Shown in pieces: positions 26,235 through 34,050 of a stretch of 64,000 nt of DNA; position 1 is the first letter of the stretch; every line of letters starts with the position of its first letter. A program made the position numbers and the translations under genes. The stretch lies in contig NZ_FNNR01000006.1 of NCBI RefSeq assembly GCF_900106835.1, forward strand, positions 62,001-126,000, read 5' to 3'. This DNA is from Arthrobacter sp. cf158. Its GTDB lineage: Bacteria > Actinomycetota > Actinomycetes > Actinomycetales > Micrococcaceae. Below the pieces are notes generated by a model. The model was not told the origin of the DNA. It made no database searches and worked only from the letters and a program-made list of their open reading frames with translations.

Positions 26235-27742
26235 GCCCGGGTCAGAACCTTGCCCTTGAAGAACTCGGGACGCAGGCGGTACATCACCAGCATCACCACC
26301 ACTCCGAGCAGGATCACGCCCATGCCCAGCACGAACACCAGGCCCACGCCGCCCACGGATGAGCCGGACCCGTACTCCGGATCCATGGAGTCCATGGCCG
26401 TCTTGACGAACATCACCAACAGGATCACGCCGCCCACAAGGGGTGCCAGGAACTTGAAGAAGAAGGCACGCGCTCCCCTGAATGCCTCGGCTCGGAAGAA
26501 CCAGACGCAGGCAAGCGCGGTGATGCCGTAGTAGAAGCAGATCATCATGCCCAGGGCCGTGATGGTGTCCCACAGCGCGTTCTCTGACACCGTCCGGGTG
26601 ATCACGTAGAAGCCGGCGGCGGCAATCGCGGCCGCGATGGTGGCGAAACTGGGCGACTTGTACGTGGGGCTGATCTTGCCGAACTTGGGCGAGATAGCGC
26701 GGTAGTGACCCATGGCCAGCATGGTACGGGCCGGTGAAACGAACGTGGACTGCAGGGACGCCGCAGAGCTGCTCAGGATGGCCAGTGACATGAGGATCGC
26801 GAACGGACCCATCACCGGGCCGGCAAGGACTGCGAAAATACTGGACTGGTTCTCGGGGTTACCGGCACCCAACCCGGTCTCACCAACGCCCGCGAAGGAC
26901 AACGTAGCCAGAGCAACGGTCATGTAGATGATCACGATGACCAGCACTGTGATGGTCGCTGCACGGCCCGGGGTTTTCTCCGGGTTCTTGGTTTCCTCGT
27001 TCATGGTCAGCGTGACGTCCCAGCCCCAGTAAATGAAGATTGAGAGGGACACACCCGCCGCGAATTGTGAGAACGAGTCCACGGCGAAGGGGTTGAACCA
27101 GTCGGGCGAAATGGCGGTGGCGTCGAAGGCCGTGCCGTTGGCAACATGCGCGAAGGCGGAGACCGCGAACCAGCCCAACACCAGCAACTGGAAGGCCACC
27201 AGCACGTACTGCACGCCCTTGGTGGTCTCCATGCCGCGGTAGGAAATCCAGCACGCCAACGCGATGAACACCAGCGTGGTGGCAATGTTCAGGGGCAGGA
27301 TTTTACTGAGCTCCCCCAACTCCGGGTTACTGAAAATCTGCGCCAGCATCAGGTAGAAGAAGTCCACTGCGACCGCGGCAAGGTTGGATAGCACGATGAT
27401 GGTGGCCGCGATCAGCCCCCAGCCACCCATCCAACCGATCCACGGACCGAAGGCGCGAGTTGCCCACGTGAAGGAGGTTCCGGCGTCGGGCATTGCGTTG
27501 TTGAGTTCGCGGTAGCCGAGCGCCACCAGCAGCATGGGGATGAAACCCACCAGGAAGATGGCGGGGAGGTGCACGCCCACCTCGGACACGGTGGGGCCAA
27601 GGGCCGCAGTGAGCGTGTAGGCGGGAGCGATGCAGGAAACGCCGATCACGACGGCGCCGATCAGGCCCACCGATCCGGCTTTCAGTCCCTTTTCACTCAG
27701 GGACGAATCTTTCGACTGGACCGTCTTTGGTGCAGTTGACAT
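26231..27742 (-). CDS. APC-superfamily amino acid/polyamine permease, probable putrescine importer
   Basis: 503 residues with 12 predicted membrane segments. The N-terminal APC motif is SVGLIGAVVIGVSCIAPAYTLTAALG, followed by NNAMPDAGTSFTWATRAFGPWIGWMGGW (loop 2-3 consensus) and NEETKNPEKTPGRAATITVLV. It is the third gene of the unit putrescine oxidase - universal stress protein - permease, which suggests import of putrescine or a similar amine; the substrate is inferred from context only. It begins 22 bases after the stress-protein gene. Confidence 0.8.
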   Translation of the reverse strand: MSTAPKTVQSKDSSLSEKGLKAGSVGLIGAVVIGVSCIAPAYTLTAALGPTVSEVGVHLPAIFLVGFIPMLLVALGYRELNNAMPDAGTSFTWATRAFGPWIGWMGGWGLIAATIIVLSNLAAVAVDFFYLMLAQIFSNPELGELSKILPLNIATTLVFIALACWISYRGMETTKGVQYVLVAFQLLVLGWFAVSAFAHVANGTAFDATAISPDWFNPFAVDSFSQFAAGVSLSIFIYWGWDVTLTMNEETKNPEKTPGRAATITVLVIVIIYMTVALATLSFAGVGETGLGAGNPENQSSIFAVLAGPVMGPFAILMSLAILSSSAASLQSTFVSPARTMLAMGHYRAISPKFGKISPTYKSPSFATIAAAIAAAGFYVITRTVSENALWDTITALGMMICFYYGITALACVWFFRAEAFRGARAFFFKFLAPLVGGVILLVMFVKTAMDSMDPEYGSGSSVGGVGLVFVLGMGVILLGVVVMLVMYRLRPEFFKGKVLTRA

Positions 27743-27764
27743 GGTTTTGCCTCTCAGGCGGTTG

Positions 27765-28652
27765 CTAGGAGCTTTGTCGCGTGTAGTCCCGCGGGACCAC
27801 GATCATGGGAACGGGAAGGGCGCGCAGGATCCGGTTTGCGGTGCTGCCCAGGAAAGTTGCTCGTTGTTGGGCAAGGCGGCTGGAGCCGATCAGCAGGATT
27901 TCGCCGTCTTCCCAGTCGAGTCGGTCAACGGCTTCCTCGATGGTGCGGCCTTGGGCGACCACGATCTCCGGTTCGGGCACATCGGAACCGGCCGCTTCAG
28001 CGGAACCCCCGACGGCGGGACTCCCGACGGCGGCAAGGCGGTCGGCGGCATGCACCCAGGCGGCGTCGGCCAACCCGGGCGAGTTACCGCCGTCGAGCGC
28101 CAACAGGGAGACGAGCCGCAGCGGAAGGCCGCGATCCCGCGCCGACTCAACAGCGACGTCGAGGAGTTCATCAGCGCCCGGGCGCGTGCCAAAACCGCAG
28201 CTCAAGCGCGTGATCGGCTCCATCCGGTGATAGCCGTTCGGGGCCAAAGCGACCGGAACGGGCGAGGAGTGGAGCAGTGAACTCGCCACGGACCCGATGG
28301 TGAAGCGCTTCAACAGGCCGCTGTTGGTGGCGCCGATGACCAGTGCCGCGGCATCGAATTCCATGGCAGCATCGATCAGGGTTTGCGCCTCTGAGTCGCC
28401 GCGGCGGATGTGCGCGCGGGCGGTGACGTCCTCCGGAACCAGATCGAGGCCTTCATCCAACCAACGCTGGGCCTGCTCGTTGAGGATGTCGTTGTAGCCG
28501 GCCTCCGGCGGATAGACGGCGTTGAAGGGGGAATCCTCCGGGATCACCAGGACCAGATCCAGGCTGACATCGTGGTTCCGGGCCAGCGCGACGGCGAGGT
28601 GAACGGCGTCGTGCCCCCTCGCATTGGCGGTGTACCCCACTACGTAGCGCAT
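27765..28652 (-). CDS. universal stress protein, tandem UspA domains
   Basis: 295 residues with two Usp domains. Domain 1 (1-145) starts RYVVGYTANARGHDAVHLAVALA and ends VIGATNSGLLKRFTIGSVASSLLHSSPVPVALAP; domain 2 (~155-295) ends LLIGSSRLAQQRATFLGSTANRILRALPVPMIVVP. The second has the ATP-binding G-2x-G-9x-G(S/T) pattern; the first is a close variant. Usp proteins in transporter operons often tune the transporter, and this one sits directly before the permease gene and after the putrescine oxidase gene. Confidence 0.85.
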   Translation of the reverse strand: MRYVVGYTANARGHDAVHLAVALARNHDVSLDLVLVIPEDSPFNAVYPPEAGYNDILNEQAQRWLDEGLDLVPEDVTARAHIRRGDSEAQTLIDAAMEFDAAALVIGATNSGLLKRFTIGSVASSLLHSSPVPVALAPNGYHRMEPITRLSCGFGTRPGADELLDVAVESARDRGLPLRLVSLLALDGGNSPGLADAAWVHAADRLAAVGSPAVGGSAEAAGSDVPEPEIVVAQGRTIEEAVDRLDWEDGEILLIGSSRLAQQRATFLGSTANRILRALPVPMIVVPRDYTRQSS

Positions 28653-28682
28653 GGTGGTCCTTTCGGTGCTTAAACAGTGGAG

Positions 28683-28721
28683 CCGGCAGGCCGGGGAATG
28701 ACGCTCCCCCGGGCCTGCCGG
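28683..28721 (-). terminator. hairpin between putrescine oxidase and universal stress protein genes
   Basis: A 10-bp stem (CCGGCAGGCC 28683-28692 with GGCCTGCCGG 28712-28721) is extended by a G4/C4 pairing with one bulge. It lies just downstream of the oxidase stop. There is no U-run on the minus strand (it is followed by CTCCACTG), so it may be an attenuating or mRNA-stabilising hairpin rather than a full terminator. Confidence 0.5.
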
Positions 28722-28738
28722 TTTGGTTTTGTCAGCGG

Positions 28739-30112
28739 TTAGACGGCTACCGCGGCCAGCTTGTTGGCTTCAACAATGCGGGCGGCAGTTGCCTGGCCCA
28801 TGCGGACCGCGCCATCCACGTGCTGGTAGCCCTCGGCTGCGAGGTCGGACGAGGACCAGTAGATCGGCCCGACGTTCGCGTGCTGGTCCTTGCCGTAGCG
28901 GTGCAGGCCACCGAGGTCGTAGCTGGAGGCGTACGCGCCGCGGGTCCATTCCTCGGAGCCCCAGTCGGACTCGTAGTAGACCTCGGGCGTGAGTGCCTTG
29001 TCGCCCAGGAAGCTGGCGATGGACTCGAGGATGGCCTTCTTGCGGTCTTCGGCGCTGAGCTCGAACACGGCGTCGGCCTTTTCGTCGGACACGAAGCCCA
29101 CCAAGGTGCCGCGGGTGTCGCCGTGGTTGGTGTTGTCGTAGACCTCCTGGACCAGGGCACCGGCACTGAAGCCCGTGCCGGAGAGTCCTTCTTCGCGCCA
29201 GAACGGGGTGTCGTACACGGCATGCACCTTGATGACCAGGCCCAGCGACTGGTGCTGGTGCATCTGGTGCTGGCGGCGCGGCAGCGGGGGCTCGAACGAG
29301 ACGCGGGAGTACAGGTTGGGCGGCACGGCCATGATCACGAAGCGGGCGTTGACGGTTGCCTGCTCAGACACGACAGTTACGTTGCCCTCGTCCCACTTGA
29401 TGGTGCGGACCGGGCTGTTAAGTACGACGTCGTCACCCAGCTCTGCTGCCTGCAGCAGCGAAACCTGCTGCATGCCGCCGATGACCCGCTTGTCCAGGAT
29501 GAAGTCCTCATCCGTGAGGTGGCTGAAGGAGCCTGCCGAAGCGGCCATGAGGACTGCCTGCAGTGCGGAGAATGCGTGGGCGGGCTTGGTCAGCATGCCA
29601 CCGGCGATGAAGAGGCCGATGTTGTTGCAGGCTTCCTCGTCGCTGGAGTTCTGGCGGAGCCAGTGGTGGAAGGAGATGGTGTCCAGCTCGCGTGCCTTGG
29701 GGTGGGCCCAGGGCTCGGTGGGGCCGATCTCGGCAGCAAGTTCGTCCAGGATGGCTACGAGCTTGTCCATCTCGGCCTTGGTGGTTTCGTTCACCGGGAA
29801 CGTGTCGCCGGTGTACTGGGTGCGCGTGCCGTCAGCGCCGATGTAGACGGACTCGCCGTCGCGGTAGCGCGAGTACATTTTCAGCCCGAGCTCGTCCAGC
29901 AGCTCCATGAGGACCGTCTGGTCCGGGGAAACCCACTGGCCGCCGATCTCCAGCATGGCGCCGTCGATGGTGTCGGTCCAGGTGCGGCCACCCACGCGGT
30001 CGCGTGCTTCGAGCACTGCAACGCTGAGTCCGGCCTTCTTCAATTCGCGTGCCGCCGTCAACCCTGACGGCCCGGCACCGACGATCACAACGTCGCGATC
30101 AAGATTCTGCAT
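28739..30112 (-). CDS. puo: putrescine oxidase (flavin monoamine oxidase family)
   Basis: 457 residues, the length of Rhodococcus/Micrococcus putrescine oxidase. The N-terminus has the dinucleotide fold VVIVGAGPSGLTAARELKKAGL and the amine-oxidase block EARDRVGGRTWTDTIDGAMLEIGGQWVSP. The C-terminal FAD block is VGPIYWSSSDLAAEGYQHVDGA with AVRMGQATAARI. The sequence as a whole reads like known putrescine oxidases. It oxidises putrescine with O2 to 4-aminobutanal, NH3 and H2O2. In front of it lies a 21-bp dyad and a divergent TetR gene; behind it are the stress protein and permease genes. Confidence 0.88.
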   Translation of the reverse strand: MQNLDRDVVIVGAGPSGLTAARELKKAGLSVAVLEARDRVGGRTWTDTIDGAMLEIGGQWVSPDQTVLMELLDELGLKMYSRYRDGESVYIGADGTRTQYTGDTFPVNETTKAEMDKLVAILDELAAEIGPTEPWAHPKARELDTISFHHWLRQNSSDEEACNNIGLFIAGGMLTKPAHAFSALQAVLMAASAGSFSHLTDEDFILDKRVIGGMQQVSLLQAAELGDDVVLNSPVRTIKWDEGNVTVVSEQATVNARFVIMAVPPNLYSRVSFEPPLPRRQHQMHQHQSLGLVIKVHAVYDTPFWREEGLSGTGFSAGALVQEVYDNTNHGDTRGTLVGFVSDEKADAVFELSAEDRKKAILESIASFLGDKALTPEVYYESDWGSEEWTRGAYASSYDLGGLHRYGKDQHANVGPIYWSSSDLAAEGYQHVDGAVRMGQATAARIVEANKLAAVAV

Positions 30113-30149
30113 GATGTCCTCTCCGTGGCCGTCCTCGGTGGCTGACCAG

Positions 30150-30170
30150 TAAATGAATGGCGTTCATTTA
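30150..30170. promoter_or_regulatory. 21-bp TetR-type operator between puo and the TetR gene
   Basis: TAAATGAA-TGGCG-TTCATTTA is an exact 8-bp inverted repeat with a 5-base centre. The minus-strand reading contains TGAACGCCATTCA, a spacing typical of TetR-family operators. It lies 38 bases before the puo start and about 80-100 bases before the TetR start. Confidence 0.7.
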
Positions 30171-30251
30171 TATCCATAGTAGCGTCGGAGTCGGCGGCTG
30201 TGAAGGCCCGATGGAATAATGCTGGGGACACAGGCAGCAGAAAGGCCTCCG

Positions 30252-30926
30252 ATGCCCGCACCAACGCCCGCTCCTTCCACGGTTCCCGCGCGCCGCCGCG
30301 CCGGCCGGCCAACTGCGGCGATCCTGGATCAGGACGGCATTACGACGGCGGCGCTTGAGTTGATCAGCAGCAAGGGTTACGACGGACTCACCATGGCCGC
30401 CCTGGCCCGCTCCCTGGGCGTGGCGCCTTCCGCCCTGTACAACCATGTGGCCTCCAAAGATGACGTCCTGCTGCTGGTGGAGGACCACTTGGCAGCAATG
30501 GTGGATGTGACTGCTTTTGGGGTGGAGCCGTGGGATGCCGCTGTGCGCCGCTGGGCTTGGTCCTACCGCGACGTTTTCTCGGAGCATACGCCGCTCATCC
30601 CCGTCATTGCAGTACTTCCGGTGGCAAACGCTCCGAAAACCCTGGCCATGTATGAGGCAGTGACGGCCGGCTTCCGTGACGCCGGGTTCCCGGAAGAGAA
30701 AATCATCTCGGCGATCGTGGCCCTGGAGGCGTTTGTGTTCGGCGCCGCTTATGACGTCACCGCGCCTGAGGACATCTTCGACGCCGGCAGCCTCGCCGAG
30801 CAGGTCCCCAACTTCACGGCCGCTGTGGATCGGTTAGCTCTTGAACGGCATGAGCGGCCCACCGATGTTGCCTTTAGTCTGGGGCTTGAAGCGCTGATCA
30901 CGGGATTCGGAGCGCTGCGGGGGTAG
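30252..30926 (+). CDS. TetR-family regulator, probable regulator of the putrescine genes
   Basis: 224 residues from ATG 30252; an in-frame ATG at 30219 would add 11 residues and neither has a strong ribosome site. The HTH is in residues ~30-75: TAALELISSKGYDGLTMAALARSLGVAPSALYNHVASKDDVL, the classic TetR block. The C-terminal ligand domain (DVFSEHTPLIPVIAVLPVANAPKTL ...) resembles TetR_C regulators. Its divergent position and the shared 21-bp dyad make puo, the stress protein and the permease its likely targets, with putrescine or its aldehyde as possible ligand. Confidence 0.82.
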   Translation: MPAPTPAPSTVPARRRAGRPTAAILDQDGITTAALELISSKGYDGLTMAALARSLGVAPSALYNHVASKDDVLLLVEDHLAAMVDVTAFGVEPWDAAVRRWAWSYRDVFSEHTPLIPVIAVLPVANAPKTLAMYEAVTAGFRDAGFPEEKIISAIVALEAFVFGAAYDVTAPEDIFDAGSLAEQVPNFTAAVDRLALERHERPTDVAFSLGLEALITGFGALRG

Positions 30927-30952
30927 GTTCGCTGCTTGTAGCGCCCCGCCCG

Positions 30953-31762
30953 TCAGAGGCTGAGATAGCGAATTTCTGTCGTGTCGTCGGTGTAGGTCAC
31001 TTCAACAGGCACGGACTCGTCTGAGGAGTTTGTCAGCTCCCCTCCCGGAAGCCAAAAGGCGAACTGTCCCTCCGAGACCGTGGCCGTGATCCTTTCGCCA
31101 GCCACACTGGTGTAGGTCATCCCGACGACTTCGGGGCCAACCTGACCCGATGCCATTGAGAGCGGATTGTCTGCAATGACGCCGGTACCCAGCTGGGTGG
31201 TCCTGATCTCCCGGGCTTCGGGACCTCGCCCGTTGCCGGGCTTACCGACTGAACCGAAGGATCCTCTTTTGAACCACGGCGCTGTGGAATCCGTGGTGCA
31301 CGTAGCTTCAAATCCATCCGCTCCCGCAAGGACGACGGTGGTCCACGCACCGCGCTTCTCAGCGATGGCTACTTCCGCTGCAGCCACATCACTGGCGAAC
31401 ATGCCATCACCAACACCTTTGCTGGACCGGACGCAGCCGGACACAGCGTTGTCGCGCTCCGAACCGATCAGCGCGCCCGGCGCGGCGGTCCACGTGGCGA
31501 AGGCCGGGTCGCCTCCCGAGAGGACCGGCCCGACGAGGAGCCCCACGGTGGCGGCCAAGGCGAGGGCACCCAAAGCGAGCGTTCGACGCCTTCGGCTCGG
31601 ACGCGACGTCGGCGTCTTCTTTTCCACGAGCACCTCAGCAGCCGGGTGGGATCTGAGGATCCTTTCCAGGTCTGCCTGTACACGGTGCCGGTCGGGATCC
31701 GCACCCTGATCGGCGGCGTCCATGGACCGCAAAAGTGTGTCGATATTCTGGCTGTTTTTCAT
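30953..31762 (-). CDS. anti-sigma-factor-like membrane protein
   Basis: 269 residues: a soluble N-terminus (MKNSQNIDTLLRSMDAADQG; residues 1-60), a basic stretch SRPSRRRRTLA, one membrane segment (LALGALALAATVGLLVGPVL, ~62-82) and a long extracytoplasmic domain. No zinc-binding anti-sigma (HxxxCxxC) motif is visible. It overlaps the end of the ECF sigma gene by four bases (ATGA), the usual arrangement for sigma/anti-sigma pairs, and actinobacterial pairs of this type are known with diverse N-termini. The anti-sigma role is inference from context and topology. Confidence 0.6.
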   Translation of the reverse strand: MKNSQNIDTLLRSMDAADQGADPDRHRVQADLERILRSHPAAEVLVEKKTPTSRPSRRRRTLALGALALAATVGLLVGPVLSGGDPAFATWTAAPGALIGSERDNAVSGCVRSSKGVGDGMFASDVAAAEVAIAEKRGAWTTVVLAGADGFEATCTTDSTAPWFKRGSFGSVGKPGNGRGPEAREIRTTQLGTGVIADNPLSMASGQVGPEVVGMTYTSVAGERITATVSEGQFAFWLPGGELTNSSDESVPVEVTYTDDTTEIRYLSL

Positions 31763-32331
31763 GGTGTCGAGGCCTTTTCGGAAGATGTCGCTGGCGCGGC
31801 AGACTCATTCGCGGGGACATGGTGAAGCAGCATTCGGAGAGCCCGCCTCGCTCGTGTGAGGCGCAGCCGAAACGCGACGGGAGAAATACCCACCACCTGT
31901 GCTGCCTGAGGCGCGGGAAGATTCTCCAAGATCGCGAGTCCCAGAGTTTCTTGGTGGACTTCTGAGAGGAGCGCCCAAGCCCGGCTTAGGTCGATGCGGC
32001 TGCTGACCAGATCGGCGTGAGAACCGTCGCCGCCATATGTCACCATCGTCTCGGCCAGGCGAACGCCGAGCGCCTGCCGTCTGTGTTCACCGCGGCGGGC
32101 ATTCAGCATGAGGTTTCGTGTAATGCCAAAAACCCAGGCTCTGGCGTCAGTTTCGAGTGCCGGCACTTCCGAAAACCGTCGCCAGGCTACGAGAAACGCC
32201 TCCGCGACGACGTCCTCGGCATTCGGCAAGTCAGTGCGACGTTGAACGAACCTGAGAAGGTCGGGATAGGCGGATTCGTACAGTGCCCGAAAGGCCTCTT
32301 CCGGATCAGGGGCTCTCGAAAGGTAGCTCAT
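31759..32331 (-). CDS. ECF-type RNA polymerase sigma factor
   Basis: 190 residues. Region 2 is FRALYESAYPDLLRFVQRRT, NAEDVVAEAFLVAWRRFSEVP and ARAWVFGITRNLMLNARRGE; region 4 is LLSEVHQETLGLAILENLPAPQAAQVVGISPVAFRLRLTRARRAL. No region 3 separates them, which defines ECF sigma factors. It directs RNA polymerase to a small regulon, probably including its own promoter. It is translationally coupled to the downstream anti-sigma-like gene. Confidence 0.88.
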   Translation of the reverse strand: MSYLSRAPDPEEAFRALYESAYPDLLRFVQRRTDLPNAEDVVAEAFLVAWRRFSEVPALETDARAWVFGITRNLMLNARRGEHRRQALGVRLAETMVTYGGDGSHADLVSSRIDLSRAWALLSEVHQETLGLAILENLPAPQAAQVVGISPVAFRLRLTRARRALRMLLHHVPANESAAPATSSEKASTP

Positions 32332-32442
32332 ACCCTGTACCTGTCCGCCACATACCCAAGTGTGTTGCAGAGGCTCCGAATATCCTCGCCAGTCGAAGCC
32401 GCCCCCGCTGCGAGGAAGCCTCCGTCTACACGGTTGATGCTG

Positions 32443-33057
32443 CTACCCGGCAACAGTTCGTGCAATATGCAGCGCCGCCCTGACAGACACTTCCATCAGG
32501 TCATTGTCAACGGGGAGTTCCTGTAGGAGGACCCTGACATACGAGGCCCCGACGAGTGTTTCAATCACCATCAAAGGGTCGGCGTTCGGCGCGAGTTCCC
32601 CGCGCTCGACGGCGCGGTGCACGATTACCGAACCTGTGGCGAAGCGGCTTCGCCAAAATTCGGCGTAGGCAGCCGAGTTTTGGACATCAGACTCATCGAG
32701 GGAGATAGCTATACGCAGAAGCCGACGCATATCGGACTTGCCTAGGATCGAGACTACATTTTGCAGAAATAGCCGTAGGTCACTTTCCAGATTTCCTGTA
32801 TCGGGGACCGGGTTCTCTGTGAAGGCGTAGTCGGCAACGGCAGCTGCGGCCAACCCGCTAGGAGTTTTCCACCTGCGATAGATCGTTGATTCCGCGACCT
32901 GGGCGCGGTCCGCGATCTGCCGGATGCTCAGATTTCCGATCCCATGTTGAGGTAGGAGCTCGATTGTTGCTGAAAATACTGCTTGTCGGATGCGTGCGCT
33001 CCTCCCTCCCGGACGCCGAGGGGGTTGCGCGGCGATATTCCTGTCTTCGGATACCAT
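32443..33057 (-). CDS. TetR-family regulator
   Basis: 204 residues. The HTH lies in the first 70 residues: IRQAVFSATIELLPQHGIGNLSIRQIADRAQVAESTIYRRWKTPSG. The C-terminus (NVVSILGKSDMRRLLRIAISLDES ... LVGASYVRVLLQELPVDND) resembles the TetR_C_11-like ligand domain. It is divergent from the SAP-like protein gene across a 70-base gap that contains the inverted repeat GCAAG-TTTT-CTTGC (33070-33083). The divergent gene is the likely target. Confidence 0.85.
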   Translation of the reverse strand: MVSEDRNIAAQPPRRPGGRSARIRQAVFSATIELLPQHGIGNLSIRQIADRAQVAESTIYRRWKTPSGLAAAAVADYAFTENPVPDTGNLESDLRLFLQNVVSILGKSDMRRLLRIAISLDESDVQNSAAYAEFWRSRFATGSVIVHRAVERGELAPNADPLMVIETLVGASYVRVLLQELPVDNDLMEVSVRAALHIARTVAG

Positions 33058-33069
33058 CGTCTCCCTATC

Positions 33070-33083
33070 GCAAGTTTTCTTGC
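33070..33083. promoter_or_regulatory. inverted repeat in the TetR / SAP-like protein intergenic region
   Basis: GCAAG-TTTT-CTTGC, 13 bases before the TetR start and 45 bases before the divergent ATG. Size and place fit a TetR operator, but the arms are short, so this is tentative. Confidence 0.4.
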
Positions 33084-33127
33084 ATTAAGTTACTCTGAAG
33101 TTTCTCATACATTCGAGAGGAATTGCG

Positions 33128-33865
33128 ATGACCCAACACCTGGCTTTGACCAGCAGCATTGACGGCCAGAAGGTCTCTCGTGATCGGGTCCTGGATTGGG
33201 AGCGGACCCGCGCGCTGGCGGTGCTCAAGTCCCTTGGGGCTCCGGCCTCGTCGCGAAGCGGGGACGTGGATGTGCTCCGCGATCGGCTTTTGGCACTCAA
33301 GCGCGAGCAGGGGCCCCGTGAGCTGGAGCGGCGCCTCGAATGGAAGATACGCACAGCTGGCGTTGTCACCGGTTTGACGTCGCGCCGGGCCCGAGGGGCG
33401 CGGGTGCAAAGTTCAATCAAGATCCAGAGTCCGGTCGGGTCTGCTCGGGGTTTCGCCGAGTGGTTTAACGCCCAGTCGGCACTTCCTGATTCCGATGCAA
33501 TGCTGGCCGCATGTCCAGATCACTACGTTATTGGTGAGGACGACCTGGGGCGGCAGAAAGTCATCGAAACGACGGGGGGATCACCGTTGCCCACACGTTT
33601 CTATATCGACTACCAGGACGTCTCATCCCTGACCACCCCGGCCAGCTCTGACTATCCGCTGCAGGTCGCGGGTGTAGCCCGCACGGCCAAGGGGCAGGCC
33701 ATAGGGGGCGTGCGGCATCAGTTCCGCGACCTCCACGAAGGCTTCGAAGCGTGGCTAACGGTGGAGTTCCCAGCGGGCGTGCCGCAATCTATGGTTGCAG
33801 GGCACCGCTGGCACCTCGGATGCGAATTTGGCAATTGGATCGAGTTTCAGCAACTCGATAGCTAG
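33128..33865 (+). CDS. unknown protein with SAP-like N-terminal motif
   Basis: 245 residues, start supported by GAGAGGAA eight bases upstream. Residues ~27-58 (RALAVLKSLGAPASSRSGDVDVLRDRLLAL, read in two parts: RALAVLKSLGAPASS and RSGDVDVLRDRLLAL) follow the SAP helix-turn-helix pattern of DNA/RNA-binding modules. Residues ~60-95 are basic (LERRLEWKIR, TSRRARGARV). The C-terminal ~140 residues look like a beta-rich domain (DHYVIGEDDLGRQKVIETTG, RFYIDYQDVSSL, QFRDLHEGFEAWLTVEFPAG) of no recognised family. Divergent from a TetR gene. It ends 28 bases before a strong bidirectional terminator. Function unknown. Confidence 0.6.
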   Translation: MTQHLALTSSIDGQKVSRDRVLDWERTRALAVLKSLGAPASSRSGDVDVLRDRLLALKREQGPRELERRLEWKIRTAGVVTGLTSRRARGARVQSSIKIQSPVGSARGFAEWFNAQSALPDSDAMLAACPDHYVIGEDDLGRQKVIETTGGSPLPTRFYIDYQDVSSLTTPASSDYPLQVAGVARTAKGQAIGGVRHQFRDLHEGFEAWLTVEFPAGVPQSMVAGHRWHLGCEFGNWIEFQQLDS

Positions 33866-33893
33866 CGCGTCCCGACAACCCAAAGCAGGAGAC

Positions 33894-33928
33894 CAAAGGT
33901 CCGTGCCGGCAACCGGCACGGACCTTTG
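33894..33928. terminator. strong bidirectional hairpin terminator
   Basis: A perfect 16-bp stem (33894-33909 with 33913-33928) around the loop CAA, with AAA/TTT inside the stem ends. It lies downstream of the SAP-like gene (+) and of the MFS gene (-). Confidence 0.75.
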
Positions 33929-34050
33929 ACTTCGGGATGCTGGCAGTCCCGGCGTGGCTCGCAGTGTGGGGAGCACGAGAGTTCTGACGTGGACTCGCTT
34001 AAACAGCGAACGGCGACTGCAGGTGCAGGCGCCGTTCGCGTGGGGACTTG

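Noticed and set aside
28820..30067. 415-aa plus-strand open frame
   Set aside because: Antisense of the putrescine oxidase gene, which carries full FAD-binding motifs.
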